The notes under the pieces were generated by a model. That model ran no database searches. It was not told where the DNA came from and saw nothing but the letters and a program-made list of their open reading frames with translations. Shown here in pieces: positions 9,180-17,085 of a DNA stretch of 64,000 nt. The DNA comes from Pseudomonas azotoformans (GTDB taxonomy: Bacteria; Pseudomonadota; Gammaproteobacteria; Pseudomonadales; Pseudomonadaceae): the NCBI RefSeq assembly GCF_001579805.1, contig NZ_CP014546.1:4278001-4342000 (forward strand), given 5' to 3'. Position numbers and translations under genes: made by a program. Each line of letters begins with the position of its first letter. The first letter of the stretch is position 1.

Positions 9180-9875
9180 ATGACTGACTATGTATTCACC
9201 CCGACGCCCATCCCATCCCTGGCCGTGCAGGGCAGCGAAGCCCGCTTCCCGCTGCGCCGGGTGTTCTGTGTGGGCCGTAACTACAGCGAACACGCCCGTG
9301 AGATGGGGCATGACCCGGACCGAGAGCCGCCGTTCTTCTTCATGAAACCGGCGGATGCCGTGGTGCCGGCCGAAGGCGTGGTCGCCTATCCGCCGCTGAC
9401 CGCCGACCTGCACCACGAAGTGGAACTGGTGGTGGCCATCGGCAAGGGCGGGGTCGATATCAGCCCGGAACAGGCGTTTTCCCACATCTGGGGGTATGGC
9501 GTCGGCATCGACCTGACCCGCCGCGACCTGCAAGCCCAGGCGAAAAAGCTCTCACGCCCGTGGGATTGGGCCAAGGCTTTCGATGCGTCCGCACCGACAA
9601 CGGCGCTGCAACCGGTGAGCGCGGTCGGGCATCCGTCCAGTGGCAAGATCTGGCTCAACGTGAATGGTGAACAGCGCCAGGTGGGCGACCTGGCCGACCA
9701 GATCTGGTCCGTCAGCGAAGTGATCAGCCATGCCTCCAAATCTGTCGCACTGAAGGCCGGCGATTTGATCTTTACCGGCACCCCGGTGGGCGTCGGCACC
9801 TTGCAACCGGGCGATGTCGTCACCGCCGGCATCGACGGCATCGGCGAGTTGCGTTTCACCCTCGGCCAGGGTTGA
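9180..9875 (+). CDS. Fumarylacetoacetate hydrolase (FAH) family protein
   Basis: 231 aa. FAH fold with the metal-binding elements VGRNYSEHA, HHEVELVVAIGKGG and YGVGIDLTRRDLQ, and the C-terminal motif DLIFTGTPVGVGTLQPGD. Short FAH proteins of this length include acylpyruvases and oxaloacetate decarboxylase-like enzymes that cleave C-C bonds in beta-diketo acids with Mg2+. The ATG at 9180 lies after AACGACGAGG. It follows the AbrB-family gene and precedes an AraC regulator gene. The real substrate cannot be told from sequence. Confidence 0.85.
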   Translation: MTDYVFTPTPIPSLAVQGSEARFPLRRVFCVGRNYSEHAREMGHDPDREPPFFFMKPADAVVPAEGVVAYPPLTADLHHEVELVVAIGKGGVDISPEQAFSHIWGYGVGIDLTRRDLQAQAKKLSRPWDWAKAFDASAPTTALQPVSAVGHPSSGKIWLNVNGEQRQVGDLADQIWSVSEVISHASKSVALKAGDLIFTGTPVGVGTLQPGDVVTAGIDGIGELRFTLGQG

Positions 9876-9911
9876 GGCTACAGTGGTGCCCAGGCCACCC
9901 GAGAGACCGTT

Positions 9912-10820
9912 ATGCCAGGCACCCGCGTCACCACTTACGGCATGCAACAGCGCAGCGACCGCCCCGACTTCTATATCCGCGACAAACGCGGGCGGGCGGC
10001 GCTGACCAGCCCTCATCGCCATGAGTATTTCCAGATCCAGATCAACCTCGGCGGCGACACCGTGCAGCATATCGGCGGCGCGGTGCGGCCGTTTCCGCGC
10101 AAGGCGCTGGCGTTTATCCTGCCCCATCGCTTGCATGTGATTCCCCATCCTGAAGAGGGCGAATTCATGCTGATCAACTTCAGCCAGGCGTTTTTCCTGC
10201 CGCAATTGACCTGCGACCCCTTGGACCTGGAAGACATTCCCATCGGCCAGGCGCCGGAGCTGTCGCCGTTTCGCTTTCAGGAACAGCTGGACTTCATCCT
10301 TGAAGACGCGGCGTTCGAGCAGGTAAAAACCTGGCTCGCCCATATGCGCGAACTTGATGCCCACCGTACCTTCGGCGCCCGCGAACGCCTCAAGGGCTAT
10401 CTGTTTCAACTGGTCGGCCTGGTCTGCGAACAATACGCCGAGCCGTTGCAGGCCTTCGCCGCCAACAATGCCACGCGGCGCGGGCGCAAGGATGCGTTGG
10501 CACGGGTGCAGGGCTATATCCGCGAGCACCTGCATGAACCGACGCTCAACCTCACGGACGCAGCGGCGGCGGCGTTCCTGTCGCCCAACTACCTCACTCA
10601 TTTGTTGCGTAAGGAAACCGGTAAACCTTTCTCGCAACTGGTGCTCGACCGGCGCATGCAGTTGGCGCGCACCTTGTTGCTCAACAGTGCGCAGATGATT
10701 GGCGTGGTCGCGCACCGCTGCGGTTTCACTGACGAGGCGTATTTTTCCCGGTGTTTCCGCAAGGCCCATGGCGTGGCACCAGGGCAGTTCCGTCGCCAGC
10801 AGCAGGGCGAGGCGCTGTAG
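9912..10820 (+). CDS. AraC family transcriptional regulator (cupin sensor)
   Basis: 302 aa. The N-terminal cupin-like sensor starts around SPHRHEYFQIQINLGG (about residues 35-50). The C-terminal double helix-turn-helix (about 195-295) includes LSPNYLTHLLRKETGKPFSQLVLDRRM and the classic second-helix signature VAHRCGFTDEAYFSRCFRKAHGVAPGQFRR. It lies 36 bases after the FAH-family gene on the same strand, so it could autoregulate that operon. The inducer is unknown. Confidence 0.9.
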   Translation: MPGTRVTTYGMQQRSDRPDFYIRDKRGRAALTSPHRHEYFQIQINLGGDTVQHIGGAVRPFPRKALAFILPHRLHVIPHPEEGEFMLINFSQAFFLPQLTCDPLDLEDIPIGQAPELSPFRFQEQLDFILEDAAFEQVKTWLAHMRELDAHRTFGARERLKGYLFQLVGLVCEQYAEPLQAFAANNATRRGRKDALARVQGYIREHLHEPTLNLTDAAAAAFLSPNYLTHLLRKETGKPFSQLVLDRRMQLARTLLLNSAQMIGVVAHRCGFTDEAYFSRCFRKAHGVAPGQFRRQQQGEAL

Positions 10821-10894
10821 GGCGTTTTACAAATCCACGACATTCACTGTGTTTCTATTTGCTTACAATTGCGTCCTCTACTAGGGAGGCCAGT

Positions 10895-11341
10895 ATGCAA
10901 ACGCTAATCCGCGTGGCGACGCAGGACGATGTCGATACGCTCTTCGCCATTCGCACCTCGGTGGTGCAAAACCATTTGAGTGTCGAGCAAATGGCCGACC
11001 TGGGCATCACGCCCCAGGTGCTGGCCGACAGTATTCGTGCAGCGCCCTGCGTTTGGATCGCCGAGGTGGAGGGCCAGCCTGCCGCTTTTGCCATGGTCGA
11101 CCTGGCTGGAGGCGAGGTGTTCGCGATGTTCGTGCGGCCGACTTTCGAGAACCTGGGCCTGGGCCGTCAACTGATGGCGGTGGCCGAGGCTGCGCTGTTT
11201 GAACACCATGATCGGTTGTTCCTGATCACCGACGGCCGCGACGGAATCCGTGCCAACGGGTTTTATCAGCGGCTGGGGTGGAGCGTGGTCGGTCCAGTAG
11301 ACGGCGATGATGTGCGTTACGAGAAGAGCAGGGCGCAGTAA
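10895..11341 (+). CDS. GNAT family N-acetyltransferase
   Basis: 148 aa. GNAT fold: N-terminal IRVATQDDVDTLFAIR, the beta4 strand VFAMFVRPTFENLGLGRQLM (acetyl-CoA pyrophosphate loop, variant of Q/RxxGxG/A), and C-terminal NGFYQRLGWSVVG. Acetyl-CoA-dependent transfer to an amine is expected; the acceptor is unknown. The ATG is preceded by AGGGAGG at 4-10 bases, a strong ribosome site. The following small membrane-protein gene starts five bases after the stop and is probably translationally coupled. Confidence 0.85.
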   Translation: MQTLIRVATQDDVDTLFAIRTSVVQNHLSVEQMADLGITPQVLADSIRAAPCVWIAEVEGQPAAFAMVDLAGGEVFAMFVRPTFENLGLGRQLMAVAEAALFEHHDRLFLITDGRDGIRANGFYQRLGWSVVGPVDGDDVRYEKSRAQ

Positions 11342-11345
11342 TGTC

Positions 11346-11603
11346 ATGAACCCACCCGAGCCGCCGTCCAACAGCTTTCGCTACTTCGTGCTCGCCGTGC
11401 TCTGCGCTGCAGTATTGCTGGGGTTCTATTTTATGCGGCTCAACGCCGAGGTTGACCGCGAGCGGGAAGCTGCCAACCAACGCCTGGCACTGTGCAGGCA
11501 GGTGGAAAGTGTGGGGCGCTCGGTTCTGCCCAATAGCCTTGAAACCCAGGAAGCCTGCAAACAATTGAATGAGCGTATATCCAAAAGTGTGACGCCGCGT
11601 TAA
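11346..11603 (+). CDS. Small single-span membrane protein
   Basis: 85 aa. Residues about 12-30 (YFVLAVLCAAVLLGFYFM) form one membrane span, and the following approximately 50 residues are charged and probably helical (EVDREREAANQRLALCRQVE). Two or three cysteines (CRQVE, EACKQL) lie in the soluble part. It starts five bases after the GNAT stop. No family recognised; a short membrane-anchored coiled-coil-like protein. Confidence 0.6.
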   Translation: MNPPEPPSNSFRYFVLAVLCAAVLLGFYFMRLNAEVDREREAANQRLALCRQVESVGRSVLPNSLETQEACKQLNERISKSVTPR

Positions 11604-11715
11604 TCCAATAACCCTTTTTTATAAGTGGAAATAGTGTCGGTAGTTGCACCAAAAAGTGGCACTCATAGACCGCGCCACCTTAAAAAATGTGTGGTTATTG
11701 AATGACTTACAGCAC

Positions 11716-11740
11716 TTTTAATCCGACGAAAGGATTAAAA
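11716..11740. repeat. AT-rich inverted repeat upstream of the candidate small RNA
   Basis: TTTTAATCC (11716-11724) and GGATTAAAA (11732-11740) form a perfect 9-bp inverted repeat with a 7-base spacer. It ends five bases before the predicted -35 element of the candidate small RNA, so it could be an operator for an activator or repressor. No known regulator motif is recognised. Confidence 0.4.
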
Positions 11741-11745
11741 TAATC

Positions 11746-11774
11746 TTGTTACAGGTTTTTACAATCGCTACTAT
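11746..11774 (+). promoter_or_regulatory. Sigma-70-like promoter of the candidate small RNA
   Basis: TTGTTA (11746-11751) and TACTAT (11769-11774) are separated by 17 bases, a good spacing for a sigma-70 promoter. Transcription would begin near 11781. The -10 box matches the consensus at four of six positions. Confidence 0.4.
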
Positions 11775-11780
11775 AGCCGG

Positions 11781-11848
11781 GCGTTCACCTCCCACGGTTT
11801 ATGCATTTTTAAATCCCAAGTTTCCATCAGCTACTTGGGATTTTTTTT
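11781..11848 (+). ncRNA. Candidate small RNA ending in a strong terminator
   Basis: There is no open reading frame here, but a promoter-like sequence is followed about 30 bases later by an 11-bp stem, AAATCCCAAGT (11811-11821) with ACTTGGGATTT (11833-11843), that runs into eight T (11841-11848). The predicted transcript of about 68 nt has an unpaired 5' part containing ACCTCCCAC, complementary to a Shine-Dalgarno core, and a U-rich stretch before the stem, as in Hfq-dependent regulatory RNAs. It could instead be only a terminator: for the GNAT operon upstream, or, on the other strand, for the convergent cyclase gene. Confidence 0.5.
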
Positions 11849-11869
11849 GCCTGCGATTTGACCTTCGCG

Positions 11870-12814
11870 TCACACTTCACCGTCAGCGAACTCCGCGCGC
11901 ATCCGCCCATTGCGTTTGGCTTGATACAACAACTTGTCGACCTCCTCGACAAACCCCAGCATCGGGCTGTCGGGTTTCACGATGCGCGTACCGACGCCCA
12001 GGCTCAGGGTCAGCAGGTTCGACACCGCCGAAAAACCATGCTCGATCTGCTGCTGGCGGATCAGGTGCAGGCAGCGCTGCGCCACTTGCCGGGCGGACGC
12101 CGCATCGGTTTCCGGCAACAACCACACAAACTCTTCGCCGCCAATACGCGCAATGAAATCCCTCGGACGGTTGGCCGCCTGGGACAGGGTGTTCGCCACC
12201 TGACGCAGGCATTCATCGCCCTTGATATGGCCGTAGTGGTCGTTGTACTGCTTGAAAAAATCGATATCCAGAATGATCAACGACAGCGGTAACTGGCTGC
12301 GCTGGGCGCTGGCCCATTCGCGCTCCAGCACAGTGTCAAACATGCGCCGGTTGGCGATGCCGGTCAGGCCATCCTGGTAGGAATATTCCTCGAGTTGTTT
12401 TTGCAGGCGCACCAGGTGCTCTTCGGTCTTCTTGCGTTCGCTGATATCGAACATGAACCCGATCAGTGCTTCGACCTCGCCGTCCTTGCGCACCACATGC
12501 ACCACGTCGCGAATCCACACGTAGTCGCCGTTCACCGTCAGCGCGCGGTAGTCCGCTTCGTGGTCAACTCCGGCGCGCGATTGCGACACGCAGAAATTCA
12601 CCACGTATTCCCGATCATCCGGGTGCATGCGCTCGACCCAGTCGTCCACGCTCACCCAACTCTGCGGAGTCCAACCCAGCAAGGTCTCGATCTGCGGGCC
12701 GATGTAACTGAAGGTCATGCTCTGCCAATCGATGCGCCAAGGGATGGCCTTGGTCGACTCCAGCAAGGTCTTGTACACATCGCTGTCGGGCTGGCTCGGA
12801 GGGTCGATGCTCAT
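11870..12814 (-). CDS. PAS-GGDEF diguanylate cyclase
   Basis: 314 aa. A PAS domain (about residues 12-125, with the PAC-type ending EALIGFMFDISERKKTEEHL) is followed by a helical linker and a GGDEF domain. The active site is GGEEF at about 225-229, with an RxxD inhibitory site (RPRD, 216-219) exactly five residues before it, so c-di-GMP synthesis with product inhibition is expected. There is no membrane span, so it is a cytosolic sensor. The ATG at 12814 is preferred over a TTG at 12829. It is transcribed alone. Confidence 0.92.
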   Translation of the reverse strand: MSIDPPSQPDSDVYKTLLESTKAIPWRIDWQSMTFSYIGPQIETLLGWTPQSWVSVDDWVERMHPDDREYVVNFCVSQSRAGVDHEADYRALTVNGDYVWIRDVVHVVRKDGEVEALIGFMFDISERKKTEEHLVRLQKQLEEYSYQDGLTGIANRRMFDTVLEREWASAQRSQLPLSLIILDIDFFKQYNDHYGHIKGDECLRQVANTLSQAANRPRDFIARIGGEEFVWLLPETDAASARQVAQRCLHLIRQQQIEHGFSAVSNLLTLSLGVGTRIVKPDSPMLGFVEEVDKLLYQAKRNGRMRAEFADGEV

Positions 12815-13061
12815 GGTGGTTTGGCTCAAGATGATGGCGAAAAGCCAAGAGCGTCTGGTGATCGACGCTTCGAGTCAAGCCCTCGCCGGAGCAGCAGACG
12901 AGAGGTCGAAATGCGGGTTTTCTGGCGTCAGTGATTCGGCGTTTCCGGGGCGAAATGAGGCATGGCTAACACTTTTGCATTAATGCTTCCATGGCCTGTA
13001 GAACCTCATCTACTCTGTCTCCATCACAACACCTCGTGAGGCCCAGGGATGGGAACTTGTC

Positions 13062-13311
13062 ATGATTTCAATCGTTGAATTCAACCGCATCATGGCCTCG
13101 GGTTTCCTGCCGCTGGCGTGCGATTGCACACTCAATAGCGACGGCTCGTTGCGCATCAACATCTTCGAGCCCGTGTCCGGGCCGGGTCGACCTGTTGTTG
13201 ACCGGTGTGTCCCCCGAAGGTTTGGACAGCATCCGTTCCATCTCAAACCTGATTGGCGAGTTGCGCACCGAAATCAAGGCCGGGCGCCGGGGGTTTGCGG
13301 CAGTCGGCTAG
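13062..13311 (+). pseudogene. DUF1652 family protein, interrupted by a +1 frameshift
   Basis: The first frame gives MISIVEFNRIMASGF...INIFEPVSG. The matching second half (RVDLLLTGVSPEGLDSIRSISNLIGEL...) is in the next frame and stops at 13309-13311. Removing one G from GGG at 13179-13181 joins them as EPVSGRVDLLLTG, giving an 82-residue protein of the Pseudomonas DUF1652 family, whose usual length this is. As written, the gene reads into an unrelated frame. The family's function is unknown. The stop overlaps the stop of the convergent lipoprotein gene in the palindrome CTAG. Confidence 0.8.
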
Positions 13312-13448
13312 CTGTTGACGCTGCGGGTCGGCGTATCGAGCGCGCCGTAATAGCGCCAGCAGCAGTGGCGGTGTTCCGGCACGATCACGCAGCCGCTGAG
13401 GCTGGCGATCAGCAGTGCGGCAACCAGCAGGTAAAGTCGGCGGGACAT
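13308..13448 (-). CDS. Small lipoprotein
   Basis: 46 aa. MSRRLYLLVAALLIASLSGC is a complete lipoprotein signal peptide with lipobox LSGC (Cys 20). It is followed by a 26-residue tail with a His/Cys cluster (EHRHCCWRYYG). AGAGGAAACACC precedes the ATG at a good distance. The long open frame that continues upstream of this ATG is antisense to the sigma-factor region and is not coding. Proteins this small resemble entericidin-like or other minimal lipoproteins, but no family is recognised. Confidence 0.65.
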   Translation of the reverse strand: MSRRLYLLVAALLIASLSGCVIVPEHRHCCWRYYGALDTPTRSVNS

Positions 13449-13661
13449 GGTGTTTCCTCTTGGGTTGATCAGCGTTAATCCTTCAACGTTGCCACCGGCG
13501 TAAATCCGTCGCGAAGCTTTCAAACCTTTCATCAAGTGCCTTCCTCCCCTGGGCAATACTGCCTGCGACAATAATCTGCGCGTCCTGCGACGGATTTTTC
13601 GACACGCCCCGTTCAACCCATCAGCAACCGGCACTTTCGCCCGTCGCTTGAAGGAGTTGCC

Positions 13662-13973
13662 ATGAGACCCCTGGCCACATTGCGCTTTGCCTTGCTTGCT
13701 CCGCTGGCCCTTGCCGCGTTTGTCAGCACCCCGGTGTTTGCCCAGACCGAAATCATCATCCGCCAGGCGCCGCCACCGGAGCGCGTGGAAATGGTCCCCG
13801 TGGAGCGGCCCGGTTACGCCTGGGACCGAGGCCACTGGCGCTGGGAAGGGCGCGGTTATGGCTGGGTGCCGGGTCATTGGCAGCCGGTGATGCGCAATGC
13901 ACGTTGGGAGCCCGGCCATTGGGAAGCGCACGGTCCCAATTGGTACTGGCGCGAAGGGCATTGGATCCGCTGA
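13662..13973 (+). CDS. Exported YXWGXW-repeat protein
   Basis: 103 aa with a signal peptide (residues 1-28, cleaved after VFA). The mature part is built from Trp/His/Gly repeats: YAWDRGHWRW, YGWVPGHWQP, ARWEPGHWEA and WYWREGHWIR. This matches the YXWGXW repeat family of small periplasmic proteins, whose role is unknown. AAGGAGTTGCC gives a strong ribosome site. It ends 15 bases before the ECF sigma gene and could be part of the same envelope-response operon. Confidence 0.85.
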   Translation: MRPLATLRFALLAPLALAAFVSTPVFAQTEIIIRQAPPPERVEMVPVERPGYAWDRGHWRWEGRGYGWVPGHWQPVMRNARWEPGHWEAHGPNWYWREGHWIR

Positions 13974-13988
13974 CCGAGAATTGCCCGA

Positions 13989-14567
13989 TTGAACGACACT
14001 GATCCGGACGTTGAACTGCTGGCACGTATCGGCAACAACGAACCTGCGGCCGTCAACGAAATGGTGACGCGCAAACTGCCGCGTCTGCTGGCACTCGCCA
14101 GCCGGATCCTGGGGGATGCCGACGAAGCCAAGGACGTGGCCCAGGAAAGTTTCCTGCGTATCTGGCGCCAGGCATCCACCTGGCGCAGTGGCGAGGCGCG
14201 TTTCGACACGTGGCTGCACCGCGTGGCACTCAACCTGTGCCATGACCGCTTGCGTCGGCGCAAGGAGCGGCCTTTGAACGAGGAGGCGGCGCTGGAGCTG
14301 GCAGACAGCGCACCGCCTCTGGATGAACAATTGGAAAGCACCGAGCGCAGCGCGCGCATGGCCGCCGCACTGGCCGCTTTGCCCGAGCGCCAGCGCGAGG
14401 CGATTGTGTTGCAGTACTACCAGGAGCTGTCGAACATCGACGCCGCGGCCCTGATGAATATCAGCGTCGAGGCACTGGAGAGCCTGCTGTCGCGGGCCCG
14501 ACGCCAGTTGCGCCGCCAACTTGCCGATACACCCGGGCTCGCCCGCCCAGGAAGGGGAACATCATGA
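13989..14567 (+). CDS. ECF-type RNA polymerase sigma factor
   Basis: 192 aa. Region 2 (ELLARIGNNEPAAVNEMVTRK, AKDVAQESFLRIWRQA) and region 4 (ALAALPERQREAIVLQYYQELSNIDAAALMNISVEALESLLSRARRQLRRQL) are complete. The start is TTG 13989, chosen because it is the first usable codon and gives MNDTDPDVELL. The gene overlaps the next one by four bases (ATGA). Followed by a membrane protein and a periplasmic sensor, it probably directs a small envelope or metal regulon. Confidence 0.88.
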   Translation: MNDTDPDVELLARIGNNEPAAVNEMVTRKLPRLLALASRILGDADEAKDVAQESFLRIWRQASTWRSGEARFDTWLHRVALNLCHDRLRRRKERPLNEEAALELADSAPPLDEQLESTERSARMAAALAALPERQREAIVLQYYQELSNIDAAALMNISVEALESLLSRARRQLRRQLADTPGLARPGRGTS

Positions 14568-14995
14568 CACCCGAACGATTTGCTTATCTGGCTGACGCCT
14601 ATGGCGCCGACCTGCATCGTTGGCCGCTGGCTGAGCGCGGGGCGGCTAAGGCGCTGCTCGATAGCGGCAATCCCAGTGCCCGTGAAGCGTTGGATCAGGC
14701 CGGTTGGCTCGACGCCCAGCTGGACAGTCATCAACTGGCATTTACCGACCCGGCGCTGACCCGACAGATCCGTGAGTCGGCGCCGCGCCGTAGGTCGTTC
14801 TGGTCGCGTTATGCCGGCTGGCTGTCACCGGCGGGGCTGGTGGGGGTGGGCATTGCCGGTGTCGTCACCGGCATGCTGGTGGCGTCCATGAGCGTGCCGC
14901 TGCCGATGGTGTCTGCCGAAGTGTTGCCCAGCGTGTTTGACCAGGGCGATGCGCAAGTCATCTTTACCGTCAACGCTGAGGAAACCGAGCAATGA
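14564..14995 (+). CDS. Putative membrane anti-sigma factor
   Basis: 143 aa. A soluble N-terminal part (residues 1-80, no zinc-type HxxxCxxC motif) is followed by one membrane span (about 88-108, AGLVGVGIAGVVTGMLVASM) and a short periplasmic tail. It starts inside the sigma gene and overlaps the next gene by four bases. Size, topology and position fit an anti-sigma factor that holds the upstream ECF sigma. Sequence alone does not prove this, because the known zinc anti-sigma signature is absent. Confidence 0.6.
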   Translation: MTPERFAYLADAYGADLHRWPLAERGAAKALLDSGNPSAREALDQAGWLDAQLDSHQLAFTDPALTRQIRESAPRRRSFWSRYAGWLSPAGLVGVGIAGVVTGMLVASMSVPLPMVSAEVLPSVFDQGDAQVIFTVNAEETEQ

Positions 14996-15459
14996 GCGCC
15001 CAATCTCTTAAACCGTGGTTGCTGGTCTCGGTGTTGCTCAATGTGTTTTTGATTGGCGGGGTAGGTGGGGGGGTGTATCACTGGATGGCGAGTGCAAAGC
15101 CTGTGGAGGCGGTGGTCAATCAGCATGGGTTGCGCCAGGCGATGGTCAAGTTGCCGCCGGAGCGGCGGCGGGAGTTGCGTCAGTTGTTGCGCCATAACCG
15201 TGCCGACAGCCAGCCGCTGGTGATGGCGGGGCGGGAGGCGCGGTTGGGGGTGATCAAGCAGTTGGAGGCGCCGACCTTGGATCGGGATGTGTTGGTGGCG
15301 GAGTTGGCCAAGGCGCGGGAGGCGGATATGGCGCTGCGGGCGTTGGTGGATTCGACCTTGGCGCAGTTTGCCGGTACGTTGCCTCGGGAGGAGCGACAGA
15401 AGCTGGTGGAGGCGTTGTATTTGCGGGGGCAGGCGGGTGGGGTTAAGCCTCGGTCTTGA
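14992..15459 (+). CDS. Periplasmic heavy-metal sensor-like protein (CnrX/Metal_resist type)
   Basis: 155 aa. An N-terminal anchor or signal (residues about 9-30, WLLVSVLLNVFLIGGVGGGV) precedes an all-helical periplasmic domain with the LPPERRRELRQLLRHNR and READMALRALVDSTLAQFAGTLPREERQKL pattern of the Metal_resist family (CnrX, CpxP/Spy-like fold). CnrX senses Ni/Co and releases its sigma factor through the anti-sigma. Here it is the third gene of a sigma/membrane protein/sensor operon with four-base overlaps throughout. The metal, if any, is unknown. Confidence 0.75.
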   Translation: MSAQSLKPWLLVSVLLNVFLIGGVGGGVYHWMASAKPVEAVVNQHGLRQAMVKLPPERRRELRQLLRHNRADSQPLVMAGREARLGVIKQLEAPTLDRDVLVAELAKAREADMALRALVDSTLAQFAGTLPREERQKLVEALYLRGQAGGVKPRS

Positions 15460-15482
15460 GTGAATATCCATTCCATGGTGCA

Positions 15483-15520
15483 GGGCTGCTAAACCGGCAT
15501 TCCTGCCGGTTTAGCAGCCC
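15483..15520 (+). terminator. 17-bp perfect hairpin after the ECF operon
   Basis: GGGCTGCTAAACCGGCA (15483-15499) pairs perfectly with TGCCGGTTTAGCAGCCC (15504-15520) around a TTCC loop. It lies 24 bases after the sensor-gene stop. It lacks a T tract, so it may act as a terminator needing Rho, or as an mRNA 3'-end stabiliser. Confidence 0.6.
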
Positions 15521-15569
15521 CCCAAATCCAGCCATCTCATTCTACCTGACGGAACTTGATAGCTTCATT

Positions 15570-15613
15570 GGGGCCGCTTCGCAGCCCAACGGGAGCAAGC
15601 TCCCTCACCACAA
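15570..15613. repeat. Solitary REP element (GGGAGC-AAGCTCCC family)
   Basis: AACGGGAGCAAGCTCCCTC, preceded by GGGGCCGCTTCGCAGCCC, is one arm of the element that occurs in paired inverted form at 52751-52867 and 62753-62848. Here only one arm is present, close to the end of the convergent serine-hydrolase gene. Confidence 0.8.
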
Positions 15614-15627
15614 GGGGGAGGGATCGC

Positions 15628-17061
15628 TTAGAGCGATTTACCCACCAACACTTCCTGCTCCCGCCCCGCACTGTTCACATTCACCGTACGAGCGAAGCTC
15701 ACGCCACCCTCCTTGAATTCACACACCACCCGATCCCGAAACGCCGTCTGCGGATAGATCCAGGTCATTTCCAATGTGGTCTCATCCAACCAACGCGCAC
15801 CTGCCACGATCTGTGCGTTGTTGAATTCATACCCATGGTGCAACGCACGGCCAGGCATGCTGGTGAGGCCGTTGAGCCAATGGTCGATGCCGACCTGCAC
15901 GCGGTGAGTCGTCTGGCTGTCGGTCAGTTCGAAGGTCAGCACATCACCGGCAAACTCAAACGATAACTGACGCACGCCGAGTCCGTTCTCAGCCATGGCA
16001 AACACGCGCTTCGAGTCCTCGGGCGCCGTACAGTTCGAGATCAGCGAAGGCCGCTCAGCCATACTCGCTAACCGCTGCTCCAATCTTGCATCCGCCTCGG
16101 GCTTCACGCTGCGATCCTCACCCAATACCGCCGGAAAATGCCGCTCGATAGAGGGCACGATTTCCGCCGAATTTTTCATCCCGCCCACCAGCACCAAGGT
16201 TGCGTTGTGCTCGCGGTACACCGCTGCCATCTGCACAAACACCCCCAACGCACTGAACGCCGGGCGCGGTTTCATCATCCAGTGGTAGCCGTAACGGCTG
16301 TCCGGCCCGCCTTGGGGTTGGGTGGCGGCGCGGACCCAGGCGGCCGGCAGTATTTGCTGCCCATTCCAGAGCCCGTCCTGGGCGTGCAGCACTGCCAGTT
16401 TCAGCGCCGCCGACACGGGGGCGGTGAGGCCATTGCCGCCAGGGTTCACGCCGTCGGGGCCGATGTCCCAGGTTTCGTTGTGAATATCCAGGGGGATGAA
16501 CAGGCGCGGCTTGAGGTAGTCGTGCAAGGTTTGCCCGGTGACGCGGTTGATCAGCGCCGAAAGCATGTAGCTGGCAGCGCTGGTGTAGACATATTCGGTG
16601 CCGGGCGCGTAGGCCAAAGGGATCTTGAAGAACTCAGCGATCCAGCTGGTGCTGATGCCGCGCCACACGGAGCCGGAGGTGTTGCTGGCGTGGCCGGTGC
16701 GCATGGTCAGCAGGTGTTCGACGGTCATGTCGGCCAGGCGTGGGGCGGCGTCGGCGGGCACTTCGTCGGGGAAGTAGGTGACCAGGCGATCATCCAGCTT
16801 GAGACAGCCTTCTTCGATGGCCAGGCCGATGGCGCAACCGGTGAAGCTCTTGGCCATGGAGTGCAGCACGCGGGGTTCGTTGGGGTCCACCGGCCAGGTC
16901 CAGCCTTCGGCAACGACGTGGCCGTGGCGGTGCAACATGAAGCCGTGCAGGTCGAGGCCGGCGGCCTTGACCTCGTCGAGAAACGCGATCAGGCGGTCGG
17001 GGTCAACGCCAACACTGCTGGCGCTGGCGCGGGGTAAACCATCGTAGGAGGTCAGGGGCAT
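15628..17061 (-). CDS. Beta-lactamase-fold serine hydrolase (EstB/penicillin-binding-protein-like)
   Basis: 477 aa. The N-terminal 330 residues carry the class C/EstB motifs: nucleophile motif SMAK (68-71) and YTS (159-161). The C-terminal 130 residues form an extra beta-rich domain. There is no signal peptide, so it is predicted to be cytoplasmic, which argues against a true beta-lactamase. Such enzymes act as esterases, amidases or D-amino-acid peptidases. It starts at ATG 17061 (a TTG at 17076 is possible). It follows the LysR gene on the same strand 25 bases away and faces away from the transporter cluster, so it is probably part of the same regulon. Confidence 0.85.
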   Translation of the reverse strand: MPLTSYDGLPRASASSVGVDPDRLIAFLDEVKAAGLDLHGFMLHRHGHVVAEGWTWPVDPNEPRVLHSMAKSFTGCAIGLAIEEGCLKLDDRLVTYFPDEVPADAAPRLADMTVEHLLTMRTGHASNTSGSVWRGISTSWIAEFFKIPLAYAPGTEYVYTSAASYMLSALINRVTGQTLHDYLKPRLFIPLDIHNETWDIGPDGVNPGGNGLTAPVSAALKLAVLHAQDGLWNGQQILPAAWVRAATQPQGGPDSRYGYHWMMKPRPAFSALGVFVQMAAVYREHNATLVLVGGMKNSAEIVPSIERHFPAVLGEDRSVKPEADARLEQRLASMAERPSLISNCTAPEDSKRVFAMAENGLGVRQLSFEFAGDVLTFELTDSQTTHRVQVGIDHWLNGLTSMPGRALHHGYEFNNAQIVAGARWLDETTLEMTWIYPQTAFRDRVVCEFKEGGVSFARTVNVNSAGREQEVLVGKSL

Positions 17062-17085
17062 GGAAACGCTCGGCAAAAGGGTGGA

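Noticed and set aside
13449..14519. Long minus-strand frame extending upstream of the small lipoprotein
   Set aside because: It is antisense to the YXWGXW and sigma-factor genes. Only the last 46 codons have a signal peptide and a ribosome site.
15628..17061. Beta-lactamase giving antibiotic resistance
   Set aside because: It lacks a signal peptide, is longer than class C enzymes and sits in a catabolic cluster, so esterase or amidase activity is more likely.
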